Assembly (NCBI GenBank): GCA_013400155.1
Contig: VXBM01001657.1
Coordinates: forward strand, 72,921-136,920
DNA from: Helopsaltes ochotensis
Taxonomy: Eukaryota; Chordata; Aves; Passeriformes; Locustellidae
DNA: 64,000 nucleotides
Direction: 5' to 3'
The notes below the pieces were generated by a model. The model had not been told where the DNA came from, searched no databases, and worked only from the letters and a program-made list of their open reading frames with translations. This document shows, piece by piece, positions 25,771-38,672 of this stretch (the stretch's first letter is position 1; every line of letters starts with the position of its first letter). The translations under genes and the position numbers were made by a program.

Positions 25771-27689
25771 CCTTATTCCTGTAAAACACAATAGAAGTCC
25801 TTATGGAGAAGGTATATCTAAATTGTTATAGCAGTATAAATAGTGAAATTCTTTCTTAATCTGGAAGAAATATTACATACAGGGGTTTTTTGTTACAAGA
25901 TATGTCTGAGAAATACAACATATGCCTAAAAATACTAAACATGTAGGAAAAAAAATGATTGTAGGCTTCAACAGTGTAAATTATCTGTCATTTAGGGCAG
26001 ACCCAAATATTTAGCTAATGTATTATCTATTCATAAAAAACATATACCACCAATCCCTACTTTACGCATATTTTTATTTCCTGGTATACATTTTTACAAG
26101 TAAGTAGCATTACATAAAAAACATGGTCTTTTCTCTCATTGTTGCAATATTATTATAAAATGTTTTCCTGAAAATGCAAAGAAAATAAAGTTAGCAGTCG
26201 ATATCAACACTCATTGCTGCTTTACATATTCTTTTCAGTGAAGTCCTCTGATAGCTATGCAGAGGACTTTTACTCATGAATGATTTGTTATCTAATGCAA
26301 GCTAAAGCTAAAGCATTTATCTGTATAATTCTAGTAATATTTGCTTGGTTTTGTGTTGTTTCTTGACATTTGCTCTCTATCAGGAAAACTCAGCCTGTAA
26401 GGTTTGCCATAAACCTGCAACAATCAAATAATGAACAACCATATTGAATCATAAATCAAATATTGGGACAAATCCACTTCCTTATCAGTTCCCAGAATTC
26501 AAAAAAATCAACTTATACAGTTAAATACAGACCTCTAATTCATTCCAGCTGCATTTTACTACAATACAACATTACAAAGGCAGTAATTGCTTCAAGGGAC
26601 AGCTAGATATTAAATACTAGGTGTTTTCCTAGACATCTTTTCAAGGTGTTTTGTGACATGCATACAGATTTCTACTAAACAGAAATTTCTTTTCAATGCG
26701 AAATTGAGATAACAACCTGAAAGACAAATTTCTGATATATCATTTAAATGGTCCACTCACTACCACACCCAAACAGAATCCCTAATCACAAAAGTGTAAA
26801 AGATCAAGAAATTACATGATATCTGTTAGTGATCTTGCTACACAATTCCATTTTCCTAATCTTTTTTCATGCTTAAAAATTCTTGTTAGAATGAGCTGGG
26901 GAAAAAAATCAGAGCAAAGGAAAAGGAAAGAATTCGCTGCAGAATTTAAATTACATGGAAATTAACTACAAATATCTAAATTGTCAATTTTCAATTGTCT
27001 AAGTAGAAAAACACTGTCATACTCAAAGCCACCTCACAGTATGGGGACATCAGACACCTTGTGAAATTAGCAATAACAATTTCAAAAGAGCTGTAAAGCC
27101 CTACTAGTCCAGCACTTCTACTACTTAAGAAAAAAAGGTGAAGAAATGAATTTGAAACTAAGAAAATTATTCTTAAAAAATCATCCATAAATCTGTCAAG
27201 TGAAAGCTATTTGAAGCAATAAAAGTTACTTGAATGAATGTTAGATCTACTTTTAAAGATCTGACTGCAGTTTTGCTGAGTGTTTGGTGATATAATTTAA
27301 TGTTTTGCTCAGTCTGGTTCATCATTTGCTCCCCCTCAGCCTTCCTCTTGACACATTTTAGGGTTCCAGATCACAGGGGTTTTTAACAGATCAAAATATG
27401 ATTTGATAATATCAGTGATATCTGTCTCATTTCTTAACTGAATTGAGGACAAGATCCCAAACTGCTGCACATAGGAACAGTTTAACTAAGTTCATTGAAG
27501 CTGAGCTAATCACAGGAACACCAGAACTGTTTAGGCCTTGTATATAATCTTTCTTCTTTTACTCTTCTTCCATTGAGTAAACATGTAAGATGATCTAATG
27601 ATTGATACCAAACTGACCATGTGACCATATCACAATATATTCAGTTTATTCCGTTTATCTGGGATAAATAATCCATCCAGTTGCCTTGA

Positions 27690-28210
27690 AGATATGTATG
27701 TGTTAAGGAAACTTCCTGGTCTGACTATTTGGGAGCCACTCTGCCAGTCACATTCCCACCACCTGAGACTGTCACTGCTTGGACTGAAGGCTCTTCACAA
27801 TGGGTGGCTCCAGTAAGCCAGATGGGCACCCCGTTTGACTCCCTATTCACAGCAGTCACACAGTCAGAGCAGCTTTCCTCCCTGGTATGACTCTCAGTTT
27901 CTTGTTTTTACGTATCAAACGTCTGCACCATCACATTAGTTTAATCATGGTGCCACAATATCTTGAGCTGATGTCTCTGGAGTGGGGAAATCCTGGGGGG
28001 TGATACCCTTGCAGTCCAAATGTGTGGAAGTCTTGGCTCTTCCTGCTGACTCCTCCTCTCCTGCTGCGTACCTGAATGTCTCTCACCTGCCTGTGACCTA
28101 TGCCACAGGTCCCCGTGCCCGTTGTTGTGCAAAGGGTCAGTGCCTGTTCACAGCCTCTTGTCTCAGGTCCTGAGCTCAGTCTGCAGTTCCACTGCAGCTG
28201 TACCCCAAGC
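27690..28210. other. GC-raised patch, unclassified
   Basis: About 0.5 kb of more GC-balanced sequence in AT-rich surroundings, with open frames of 63 codons on both strands that I do not recognise. It could be an eroded LTR or other repeat, or a conserved non-coding element. No ends, duplications or motifs decide this. Confidence 0.3.
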
Positions 28211-29763
28211 TATCTGCACTGAATGTGTTCCTCAAGAGTATGGAACCAAATTAAATTAGAAGTTATGAAAAAAGACACTTCCTCTATCATTCTGACCAAC
28301 GCTAATTATTTTGTCTTTTATCGATATTCTTATTTTTGTAGGACATTCTACAGCAGCTTGTTCTTTCATCATTCCCATCTTTCCCATCACAACCTTTTTG
28401 TGTTAAGGTCCTATCTAACAATGAATGCAATGTTTTCAAAAGTCTCATTTGAATGCCATCAGGTTTCTCACAGCAGGGGCTATAAATACTGCACAAACTG
28501 AAAATGGAGTAAGAAGACAGGGTGTATTGGATTCATATTTTTGTGGATGTCACAGTACTCCAGGAATTATTAAAGGGAATGTGCCCATATCATAATTTAA
28601 GACAGACCATCCAGTTCTTCTAAAGACAAGCAATGTTCCCTTTACATAAATGAAAAGGGTTCTTTTGCACTGGAAAATGAAATTTAGTGTTAGCTTTCAC
28701 TGAAAGAAATAGCCGTTTCATTGAGATCAAAATTTTTTGAGATTAGATTTAATGCTTTCAATACAAGGCTATGCACTTTTATTGAAATTCAAATCTGAAC
28801 AGTATCCTCCCCCTTTACTTAAAAAGGAATTAAACAATTGTAAAACAGTGTGACTTAGTAGATCACAACTTCATCACGATTTTAACACTCACACTTTCTA
28901 ACAGCTCTCCTGTACACATATATTTGCACTGCGAGGAGGTGAATGCATGCTAACAAGCCCCATGCAGCTACACGGAAACAAAACCAAGTATTTTTTGCTT
29001 AGCACCAAAAATTTTGTGAAGGATCCAAAAAACAAAACTAGGAAAAAAAATTGAAGAAGATTATCTGGGAATAGCTGGGAATATATTGCCTTAGTATTTA
29101 TGCAATATCACAGGAGGGTCAGATATTCTCATGAGAAATGGGAATGCTTATATCACATGAGAAACATATTACATCGTTAAAAAGCTTTGACAGAAGAGAG
29201 GGGGGATTGGGGTTACAAGTATATTTGTGTTTACAAAATAAGAGACAAAATGTGGAGTCTGTGTGTAAAGCATTATTGTAGTTTAATCTCTTTTCAGTGT
29301 ATTTCCAATTTTTTCTGTTGTGGATTACTTTTTCCATTCTGTAAATACTAATTTTATCCTTGTCCCCAGCCAACAACTAAGTACCATGCAAACATTCACC
29401 CACCCCACCCTCAGACCCTGAGTGTAAATAAAAAAAGTAAAAAACTGAGAGTTAAGATGAGCACAGTTAAATAACTGAGAAACCAGGAAACCAGGATTTG
29501 ATTTAAATGTTTTATTAGACACACTTTGAAACTATTGAAATAAGAAAGAGATAGGACTTTGTAATTTCTTTTTTAGGCTCTAAAACTCAGGTTTTGTAAC
29601 AGTAGATATTCTAAACTAACTTTTTGCCACAGTTTTGTCTACAGAGTAAAAGTTATCAATCTTTTAATTAGTTAATTAATTACTCTCCTATGTCACTTTC
29701 TGCTCCGGAAACTAATTTATATTGTTCTCCCTTTAAGAGAGTTGAGAATTTACCACCAGCTTA

Positions 29764-29810
29764 TTTTCACATATGCACTTTCACACATATGCACTTTCAC
29801 ACATATGCAC
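29764..29810. repeat. 16-bp tandem repeat, 3 copies
   Basis: Unit TTTCACACATATGCAC. Copies at 29779-29794 and 29795-29810 are identical; 29764-29778 is a shortened first copy. Confidence 0.85.
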
Positions 29811-31339
29811 GCTCTTAGGTGTGTAGTGCATGGTACAAAGTGATTGAAAGAATCACACAAATTTAACACTGTAAACATCTAAATTACAATATAAAAATCC
29901 TAGTCTCTCTGGAGCTGAAACATTGCTCAAAATCACTTTAGTATCACATGCTTAATATATTATATAATGCTTATCTAGCTTTTTTGCGCTCACTGCTTCA
30001 CACAAAAGCATACTAAACACTGTGCACACTTACAAACTCTCCTAAAACTGTAGTTTAATGATGTAACTGTATGTTTTTTCCATTATTAATCATAAGTATT
30101 TATAGCCAGTCTGTGTAGACAAAAAATTTCAAGGAAAGACCCTTCACCATTTTATTACAGAAATTAATTCAGGAACAGATAAGGAAAGGTGACAGCCATA
30201 AGTCACCATCTTTACAGAGACAAAGCCACAGCATCAAACATTGGTGACATTTTCATGAATGCCAGCCATGATGTCTGTGAAAAGCCTTAGAACTGTATAC
30301 TGATGTGGGCATTCATCAATGCAGACCACAAATGTTCTACATACCAAACATGAGGTTATGTTTTTAAAATCAATCAAATAACAAAAAAGCTCAAAAGAAG
30401 CAGGGAGAGAAAGGTGGGGGAGTGATGATGTTGTTTGTATTGACATTAATCTCTCCCAGGAAAGGTATAACTTTGATTACTCTCTGTGTGCTGAAGTGGT
30501 AAAAAAAAAAATTAGGAAGTTTATCCAAGACTCCAGTATATGACTGGAAAAACTGAAAGAAGCCAGACATTGTACTGATTTGCACACATCAAAAAACACC
30601 AAAGCTTGAAGTGGCATTTGTCACGGTCTCTGGGACCCTCCCTGAGGTCCTGAAGGACTATATCCATGTCTTCAACATTGCTACAGCAGAAAACGTCTTT
30701 CTCTTAGAGTTCCTTAAATACAATGACAACCAATGGATTCTGTGTGTCTGGCTTATTCCAAATGGCTGTTCAGTACAAGTTTTCCCTCAACTGATTTTAG
30801 TTCTCAAAAGATTAGTGGATATAATCTAAATGAATCATCTACCTGCCATGTCACCTCTCTCTAAGATTTCTACCCTGTGACAGAATGAAAGACCCTTGAA
30901 GGAGTCTTTTTTCCTACAGCAAGATGACTGGCTTAGGATAAAAGGTCCAACATTCAAACAGCTTATTTTCACCCTCAGAAGGAAAAAGATGCAAGTCTGT
31001 TCTGAGAATAACATAATTACCTAACAGATATTCCTGTTTTATGTGACTTTTCATGTGAAGAACCCTAATAACTTGAATGACCAGTTTTTCCCTAGTGAGA
31101 GAGCGAGGTGATGCAAGACTCAGATATTGCCTTTGCCTGTACTCTGCTTTTCCAACAATATTTACTGATAAACAAAACATACGTGCAGGATTCAGTACAA
31201 GGATACATAGGTAAATCAATATTCCCGTTCAGTCCTTGACTTCTACACTGAAACTAGCCGTTAAAAGGCTCGCTAATGACATTTCCAGACGTGATCTCTC
31301 TTGACAATATCTTGTCCACTGGAAGATCATTTTATTTAG

Positions 31340-31880
31340 TTTTATTGTGTATGGGTGCCCCGGTCCTGGCAGTGTGGGACTGCAGGGGTCATCTCTGTGA
31401 GGACAAGCTTGGCAGCTCTGTACCAGAAACAGTTTCAGAGGACTCCAATACACCCACCCAAGGTGATGGGAGGTCCGAGACAGTATTTCATAAAAAGCAT
31501 TAAAAGGCTACACGGCAGAGATGAGAGAGGCATAAGAAAACAGTATTTGAGAAACAGCCTCACAGACACCAATAGTGGTGAAGAAGGTGGTCCAGGCATC
31601 AGAGCAGATTCCCCAGCAGGCCTGTGATGAAGACCATGGTGAAGCCAACTGTCTCTGTGAACATGGAGAACTGCAATGGAGCTGATATCCACACTTGGAC
31701 CTGTTGAGAATGCCACACCAGAGCAGCTGAAGATGCCATGAAGGAACCTCTAATTTGGGGAGAGCCCACCAGCACTATGTTCTTATGAGGAGCAGTGACC
31801 CATGGAGAAGCGTCAACACAGAAGTGGATTTTCTGGTGAAAAAATATAAAGGGTTTTTGAAGAGCCTTCCTGGCCTTTGT
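31340..31880 (+). mobile_element. Degraded avian ERV-family repeat fragment
   Basis: The sequence follows the order of a repeat common in bird genomes. It has a 'gagatgagagaggcataaga...gagaaacagcctcacagacacc' block around 31520-31570, then 'agattccccagcaggcctgtga' near 31606. After that come degenerate repeats of the form 'agctgatatccacacttgga...' and 'gaggagcagtgacccatgga' near 31680-31805, a pattern of 'gtggagcagatatccacctg...' and 'ggagcaggtt...cccgtgg' units I associate with avian ERVL-type elements. It is strongly diverged. Overlapping open frames on both strands (90 and 93 codons) are remnants or chance. The exact family name needs a repeat-library search. Confidence 0.55.
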
Positions 31881-34859
31881 TGGATATCACTTTGAAACTG
31901 TGCAGTTAAGAATTTGTTACTTTAAGAAAATTCAGCTGCCATTGGTCAGAGAACACGAGTGAGTTTGGGTTTTTCCCAAACTGTCTGACAAAAACCACAG
32001 ATTCAGCTGCTGAAACTCCCTTTCTTGCCTAATGCTAGCAAAACTGAGGTTTGTAAGTATTTATATGTTTTTAACTATGACTAATATTGTATACAGTCTT
32101 TTAATTTTTCTTAATTTCTTCAATATTTTGACTGCTATGGTGGCAGCAAATCCTGACCAAAAGTTAATTGCCTCACATATCACTGCCTCATCTTATACAT
32201 ACCCTAAATTAAATCTCTGAAGATTCCCAATGTGAAGCTATACTTTTCTAGTATATTGCAAGAACAATTAAAGATATTTTTCATGTAAGAGAACCACATT
32301 TAGCTGATGCACATTTTTTAGTATTAGAACATATCAATGAATCCTTGTTTTCTAAAAATCTTACATGATTCTACTGAAAACAAGCTCCATGATGCTGTCA
32401 TGCATCAACCATCAACACCTAGAAACCTTGCTAACAAAAAGATACATCCAAATTCCATGCAAAAAAAAGGATCTTCTTAAAAAAAATCTACCCTGCCACT
32501 AGAGATGGCAATATGATGTGGACTGAAATCCACTTTTCTATTTTTCTAGTCATAGTTACTCTGCACCAAGACTGTGACTCTGAAAGCAAAGTGAACAAGA
32601 TCTCTCTCGTACTAACTCCAGTTAGTCAGCTTTGGCTGAGAAACTCCTGGAAAACAAGATCTGATACTTTTTCCTGTAAATATGAACACATCGACTGCTT
32701 CAGAGGAAATCCCCATAATCTAGTGCTTTCCAGTACTAATGCACCATACACGCAACCTATCTTCAAGCAGTAACTTTCCATATTAAAGTATACGAAAGCA
32801 GAGTTCTGTCAGTTTCCTTTCCTGGGTTGGAAAACCACAAGTGGACCCTAAGTGTGTTCTGCCAACCGTATTTTAATTACTTTTCATAGGTTAATGGCAC
32901 ATATTTTTAATTTAGGAATAAACACTTGTCAAAGAGTTATCATGACAGCAATAAATAACTAGACTAAAAAAATTACTTGCCACAGAAAATAAGTGATATT
33001 AAAAAATACCTTAAAGGCTTAAGGAAATGCATCCAGATCAGAAGTTTAAAGGAATCTTATTTTAGGCTAGATTCAATATATTTACTAGGGCATTTCTTGG
33101 TTAGTTCTGCTTTAAAACACAGAATACCACTCAGAAAGGATGTTAGATTTAGTAGCATTCCTAAACTGTTGGTTCCTTAGCTCTTTTTTTTTCTAGTAGA
33201 TTTCTGCCAGCAGAACACTGACTACCACAGAGGCATCTGAAATATGTCCTTTGAAAAAGAACTATTTAATTCCCAAAATTTTTATTACCTCACAATCAGT
33301 TAAAAGGACTCTAAATGTCTTTGATGGAAAGGTAAAAAGCTTACCTGAAAACGTGGATTAGCAGTGGCACCATGCTGTTTGCTATGTGACTCTCTTTAAC
33401 TTTTGTTTAGCCAGAAACTACCTAATGATTTTGGGATTCATTTTAAGTTTTTAAAAAGAGTTGGAATGCTGCTAATGATTTTTTTCTTTTTTCGTCAGGC
33501 TATACATTCTTCTTTACATTACATTTTAAACCACCTTGAGTCAGAAACTGGCTTCCAGGAACCCTCACTCAGAAAACTGTTGAACACTAAACCTTGAAAT
33601 AAGGCATACAGACTGCCGTGTGCTAACAGAAATATTTGTGTAACACAATTGACCTGCTAAAATACAATTAAACTAAAGTTGTCTGCAAGTGTCCTCTGAC
33701 TTTAGGGCAACTGGCACATAATAGCTAACGTGCATAGTATCAAAACCCTCCAAGCTTTCAGTGCAGAGGGACTATGTGCAAACGTCCAGGAGTGGGTCCT
33801 GGATTTCCTGGATTATGCTAACTCTTGAAGAGTAGCCCCAAGTACCTGTAAGAATGCTGACTAGTGAAGAAAACACATGCCATCCCTGCAGTTTAAAAGT
33901 ATAAGCATATGATTTTTGGTAGCCGCAGGTGTTCTCTGCCATTGTTCTTTTTGAGAGGATTGATGTCATCGTAGCAAAGGGACTCAAATGTTCTGCTCTA
34001 CAAGTTTCTCTCAAGTGTCAAGAAAAAACATAGAGGAAGAGTGAGAATGTCCATTGTTGTTGAATTGAAACACAAGGATGGAAGGAGCATTTAAATTGGA
34101 CAGACCAAGCTGGTTTATTTCTGATTATTTTTCAACATTTAAAAGCAGATTTTATTCATTTCAAAACTGGTGGGGGGAAGGAGTTGTTGCTGCTGCTGTT
34201 GTTGTTACGGTTATTATTTTGAGATAGAAGAGGTATCAAAACTGGTGATTAGCTTTTAAAGGTTTCCATTTCTACACACAAGTACTTTGGAATTAAAAAA
34301 AATAATTAAAAATGACATAATTCAAAAAATCTCATTCAAAATAGTGAGACTCAGAGGAAAAGATGAAAGTGAAATAATGTCATCCACTAAATATGAACAC
34401 TGAGAAAAGTGCCATAGTTTAGTAATCACTGCCCTAACAGGGTACAAATAATGCTGCGGTTCGATGTTTGTGTGGAGAGATATGTCAAGGGATTACCTCT
34501 GTAAGACACAGTATCTGATCTAAGTTTCTCAAAATCTGTGTTTAATAAGAAAACAGCCATTCTAATTCTAAAATATGAGCAAAAACATCCTTTCCAGGAT
34601 GAACGAGGATGCCAGTGGGACCTAGTAACTCTCTTAAAATAACAAGCTGTGCAGCATCTCCCCATCCTCAGGTGAAAGAAAATCCAAAGAAAAGAAATCC
34701 ACCAACATGTAATATGTAATGGAGAAAGGAAGCTTTATAGACAGCAGCAAAACTCAGAATCAGTGTGTCACCTAGCTATCAGCCAGATCAAGAAATGAAG
34801 GGGCCAGTCACAGATTTGATTTACTGTCTGTGCTTCAGTGTTTCACTGACTGGAACCTG
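31881..34859. other. AT-rich sequence, no gene seen
   Basis: No recognisable gene or repeat. A short CTG/TTG triplet patch lies near 34185-34210. Confidence 0.5.
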
Positions 34860-34894
<35 letters not shown>

Positions 34895-34916
34895 AAAAAA
34901 AAAAAAAAAAAAAAAA
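34860..34916. repeat. 57-bp poly(A) tract with one T
   Basis: Adenines from 34860 to 34916 interrupted only by T at 34893. No AATAAA lies just upstream and I found no flanking duplication, so I treat it as a homopolymer, not a processed-gene tail. A 9-bp direct repeat AGACTCTCA follows at about 34923-34940. Confidence 0.95.
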
Positions 34917-36551
34917 GAGGGAAGACTCTCAAGACTCTCAGAAATCAGTATAGGAAGTAGCAAAAGTACCTTCAGCTTAGTGTCATTTTGCAAACAAAAA
35001 CCAAAGAAGATATAAATGGTGTTTTTGAAATAACTCACAGCATGTATTCTCAATTTAACCTCCATATCAGTTGTTTACAAGGTTTTAGCGGAATTCTTTT
35101 ACTCAGTGCTGAATCTTTGTACTACTGCTCTTTGCAAGATACTGCTGCAGATCAGTTGTTGTCACAGCAGTAATTTCAACACAATGAAATTGGCAGGTCC
35201 AGGGAAAGACATACACATCTTTAATATAGATTCCATAACATGCAAGCCCTCTGGCTTAAAACAAAATCCATGACATTGTATTAAGTTTCTGCACCCTCTT
35301 TGTAGTGCATAAGACATCAAATGTCCCAAAATTAAATCCAAAATTGCAAACACTTTGTCTAAGGTGCAAAAACAATCATGTCAATACGTTGAAAAGTAAT
35401 GTGCCTGAACTATCACAGAAGAAAATGTGAAACCCAAAGTTTTCTAGATCTCAGATTTTCTAATTTCAGAATGTCTTAATCCACTATAGACAAGCTTTTT
35501 TAAAAGAAGGTGCCTATCTCTATTGTTCAAAGAACTTTAAAAATCCTGTAGACACCAACATGATTTCAAATATTTTAGTGGTTGTGCCGCTTATGGGAAC
35601 TTTAAATATCAGAGTTTCTCATGAGAAGCGAGAAAGCTTCTTATATGCTAACCAAATTACAGAGATTTTACAAAAGAAGGCACCAACACTACTATTTATT
35701 CTTCTAAAACACAGGCCTGGTTATAAGTATAATGTCTGAGGAGTTGAATTTTGACAGAATGTACATATATTTTACAGACTGAAATGTTTAATCTCACATT
35801 TGCCACCCTAAAGAAAAATTTCCCTTGGCTAGATGGGAACATCCTCCAATGAAATGAAAAGCCAAAAGCAGTAAGATATTACTTTAAGGCACAGTTATAG
35901 GTGTTTATAATTTTCTGCTGCCTTCTCTTTGTTACAAGAAAAATTTGTACCTTTTGTGACATGTACAAATATGTAAACAGATAGTCAACTGCAACTGGAA
36001 ATTATCTGCCTCAAGAGTATAAAAATTATTTTGTACTTACATGAATCTGTTTACTCACTTAAGCAGTCACTTTATGTCTTTATTTTTCTTTTTGTTTAAA
36101 TAAATATATGTACTAATTCATAACTTTGCATTCAGTGTTTTTCAACTGTAAGTCTCAAACTTCTGCACTTAGGTCCAATTTCTTATTTGTAAATGACACA
36201 ATATTGCTGATCAAAAATTAGGATATAGGGCAGAAGAAGATACATATTCAGAACCTGCACGGAGAAAAAAACTCGGGCTTCACTCTAGTTAACAGAAAAG
36301 AATCTACAGAAACAGAAAACACACAGTAAGTACACAGAAGGTGAAAATTACATTAACTGATTGCTGTTATTAAAATCAGAGCTTTAAAAAACTTTATAGA
36401 ATATCTATCTAAAATAGCCTTCAAGAAGCATTCAAGCTAAGTAACAAACCAGAAGAAAAAATGAAAACCAAGACATCATCTGTTATAACATGCTGCTGTG
36501 CCTCATCGAGTAGCACCCCCCCTTGGAATCTGTGCAATGTAGATTAGAAAT
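34917..36551. other. AT-rich sequence, no gene seen
   Basis: No recognisable gene, RNA or repeat between the A-tract and the LTR-like block. Confidence 0.5.
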
Positions 36552-37205
36552 TGTTACAAATAATCAGGGCAGGAGATTTAATTAGCTCCTTTAACTGCCT
36601 TTATTAGAATCAGCTCTTTATTTGGGTGGCTCCGGAGAGGGGACGGCTACGCCTCTTGCTCCAGCTTGGAGGAGGTCTTCAGCTTTGCAGGTGCACATGC
36701 AGAGCTAGGAGTCCTTCCCCTCGGGAGCCCGTAGGTACTCAGCAGCAGGTGGCTCAGTCTAGGGGGGGTCACCGCTCTCGGACACCTTTCAGGTCAGGGC
36801 AAGTGGCGAGTGGGTATTTTAGAGGCTCTGTAGGTGCCTCGGAGTCTTCCCCACTCAGTATTGTCCTTCATACTCCTGTATTTTGAGTGATGGACCCAGG
36901 ACTGGGGTCTTTAGGCACGGATTGCACTTCCAGCTGCAGAGGAGTCTCTTGGGAGTTCCAGACATTTGCATATGAGTGGCGGCCTCACCAGACAGGCAGG
37001 GAGCCAGCCGAGGAGCAGGCGGAGAGTGAGCAGAGAGGGGGCGGAGAGTGGGCGGAGAGCAGCATGCTGTCTGTATGACCGGCAGGTGGGAAGCAGGAAG
37101 CGAAGCAAGACGAGGATGAAGAGTGGCAGGAACTATAGGTAAGGGATTTTCGGGGTTTCAGGGACTAGGGAACTGGGAATTGGGGTACAGATCAGTTACA
37201 TAACA
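36552..37205 (-). mobile_element. Probable solo LTR, minus strand
   Basis: A GC-rich block in AT-rich DNA. Read on the minus strand it ends ...ATTTGTAACA at 36552, a good LTR 3' terminus, preceded by two AATAAA signals (plus positions 36617-36622 and 36600-36605). A matching TGTTA start lies at 37201-37205, which would give a 654-bp LTR with TGTTA/TAACA inverted ends. The minus strand carries three GC-box repeats (plus 37017-37055), an octamer ATGCAAAT (36964-36971) and a TATA-like CTAAAATA (36815-36822). I found no clear target-site duplication, so the 5' (right) boundary is uncertain. Plus-strand frames of 63-86 codons here are shadows of GC-rich DNA. A non-LTR GC-rich promoter is the alternative. 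Confidence 0.6.
37017..37055 (-). promoter_or_regulatory. GC-box cluster in the probable LTR
   Basis: Three repeats of a GGCGGAGAG-type unit carry GC boxes: GGGGGCGG at 37037-37044, GGGCGG at 37050-37055 and AGGCGG at 37017-37022. They resemble Sp1 sites and lie upstream, on the minus strand, of the octamer and the TATA-like site. Function is inferred. Confidence 0.5.
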
Positions 37206-38033
37206 TAACCTTCTGAATACAACTTCAATAAAAATCTTTAACATTGTCTGGAACTTTCAACAGTCTCAACACATAAACATCCAACACTTAATTAACCACT
37301 TTATTTGTAGACCATCCCATATGTATTTGAGAACACCTAGATATTATTCATCTCAGAAATGATGTAGACTCACCCCTTGTTTGGCTTGTCTAGTCAAGAG
37401 TAACTGTAGCTAATAAGTTCCCAGTCTCACTGGGAAAATTATTCCACTCGCCACAAACCTTTGCATTAGATGCAACAAATAGGATTATGTCTGCCATATC
37501 CATGACACATGGGCTCAGACTAGTCAAGCTAAATTATGACAGTGAAAGCCAGAGCAATTTTGAAGTGTAAAATTTGAAAGAATTCATTAGGAAACACCCA
37601 GCACCATCTAAAAGGGCAAACTGACAAAAACATACTTCATCTGTTGAAATAATAATTTAATATGCAGCAAAATGCCAGTTGTCTGCCATCAAGGCATAGA
37701 TGAAAATGTGCCTGATTTGGTAGACTGATCTCCACCCTGAAATCCTCATACATTTTTCTTGTGTAGACTCTCTCATTGGAACACTCTCACGCAACAAATC
37801 AGTCCGAAATGCATGTTTGCGTAAATCCAAAGTAGTTTCCACTAAAACTGAGAAATATTCACTATTACTTCAACTTGTGTTTCAAACAAGTTTTAGAAAC
37901 AGTCACAAAAGTCACATGGATAATGCTGCAGTAGTGGTTGGCAAATCGCAGATGAAAGCCTAATGGCAGTATGGAATACAATGTACTTGCATGAAAGAAG
38001 TCCTATTTACTAAAAGAGGCATTGTTATAAAAT
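37206..38033. other. AT-rich sequence, no gene seen
   Basis: Nothing recognisable between the probable LTR and the microsatellite. Confidence 0.5.
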
Positions 38034-38035
38034 TT

Positions 38036-38127
<92 letters not shown>

Positions 38128-38128
38128 T
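38034..38128. repeat. (TTTC)n microsatellite running into a gap
   Basis: At least 23 uninterrupted TTTC units (95 bp), cut by the N run. True length is unknown. On the opposite strand it is (GAAA)n. The long F-L-S / K-K-E-R frames over it are repeat translations. Confidence 0.98.
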
Positions 38129-38353
38129 NNNNNNNNNNNNNNNNNNNNNNNNNNNNNNNNNNNNNNNNNNNNNNNNNNNNNNNNNNNNNNNNNNNNNNNN
38201 NNNNNNNNNNNNNNNNNNNNNNNNNNNNNNNNNNNNNNNNNNNNNNNNNNNNNNNNNNNNNNNNNNNNNNNNNNNNNNNNNNNNNNNNNNNNNNNNNNNN
38301 NNNNNNNNNNNNNNNNNNNNNNNNNNNNNNNNNNNNNNNNNNNNNNNNNNNNN
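38129..38353. other. Assembly gap, 225 N
   Basis: Undetermined bases directly after the TTTC tract, so the gap was probably caused by the microsatellite. Sequence after the gap is not TTTC repeat. Confidence 0.98.
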
Positions 38354-38494
38354 AAATAAGTCTATAGTTTAAATATTGATATAATCTACTTTTGCCAGAA
38401 AGATAATGATGGTAATTGCAATGTTGTACACAGAATATAATCACACACTATGTGAGAAATTTTTTTTAGTAGTTCTCTTTATCTTAGCAAATAG

Positions 38495-38672
38495 AATGTT
38501 TTTCTGTTATGCAGAAGATCCAGATTCCTTGTCAGCTCAGTCTGAAAAAGAATTTGATTCCTGTATTTCCCAGGTTTCATCCCAATGTTTTTCTGTTATG
38601 CAGAAGATCCAGATTCCTTGTCAGCTCAGTCTGAAAAAGAATTTGATTCCTGTATTTCCCAGGTTTCATCCC
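38495..38672. repeat. Exact 89-bp tandem duplication
   Basis: 38495-38583 and 38584-38672 are identical in my reading. A third partial match begins at 38673 (AATGT, then diverging). Each unit contains a pyrimidine-rich AG acceptor-like site (TTTTTCTGTTATGCAG) and CAGGTTTC, which could be a weak donor. Because 89 is not a multiple of three, the open frame shifts between copies. Perfect identity means the duplication is very recent or is an assembly artefact; the gap 140 bp upstream makes the latter possible. Confidence 0.93.

Larger units (their letters stand above)
25771..31335. other. AT-rich sequence, no gene seen
   Basis: AT-rich and apparently unique, apart from a GC-raised patch at about 27690-28210 and a small tandem repeat at 29764-29810, both listed separately. 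Confidence 0.5.

Noticed and set aside
34801..34916. Processed pseudogene with poly(A) tail
   Set aside because: No gene-like sequence or AATAAA upstream and no flanking duplication found.
37991..38444. Frames of 122 and 139 codons over the TTTC tract
   Set aside because: Translation of a microsatellite plus N bases, not coding.
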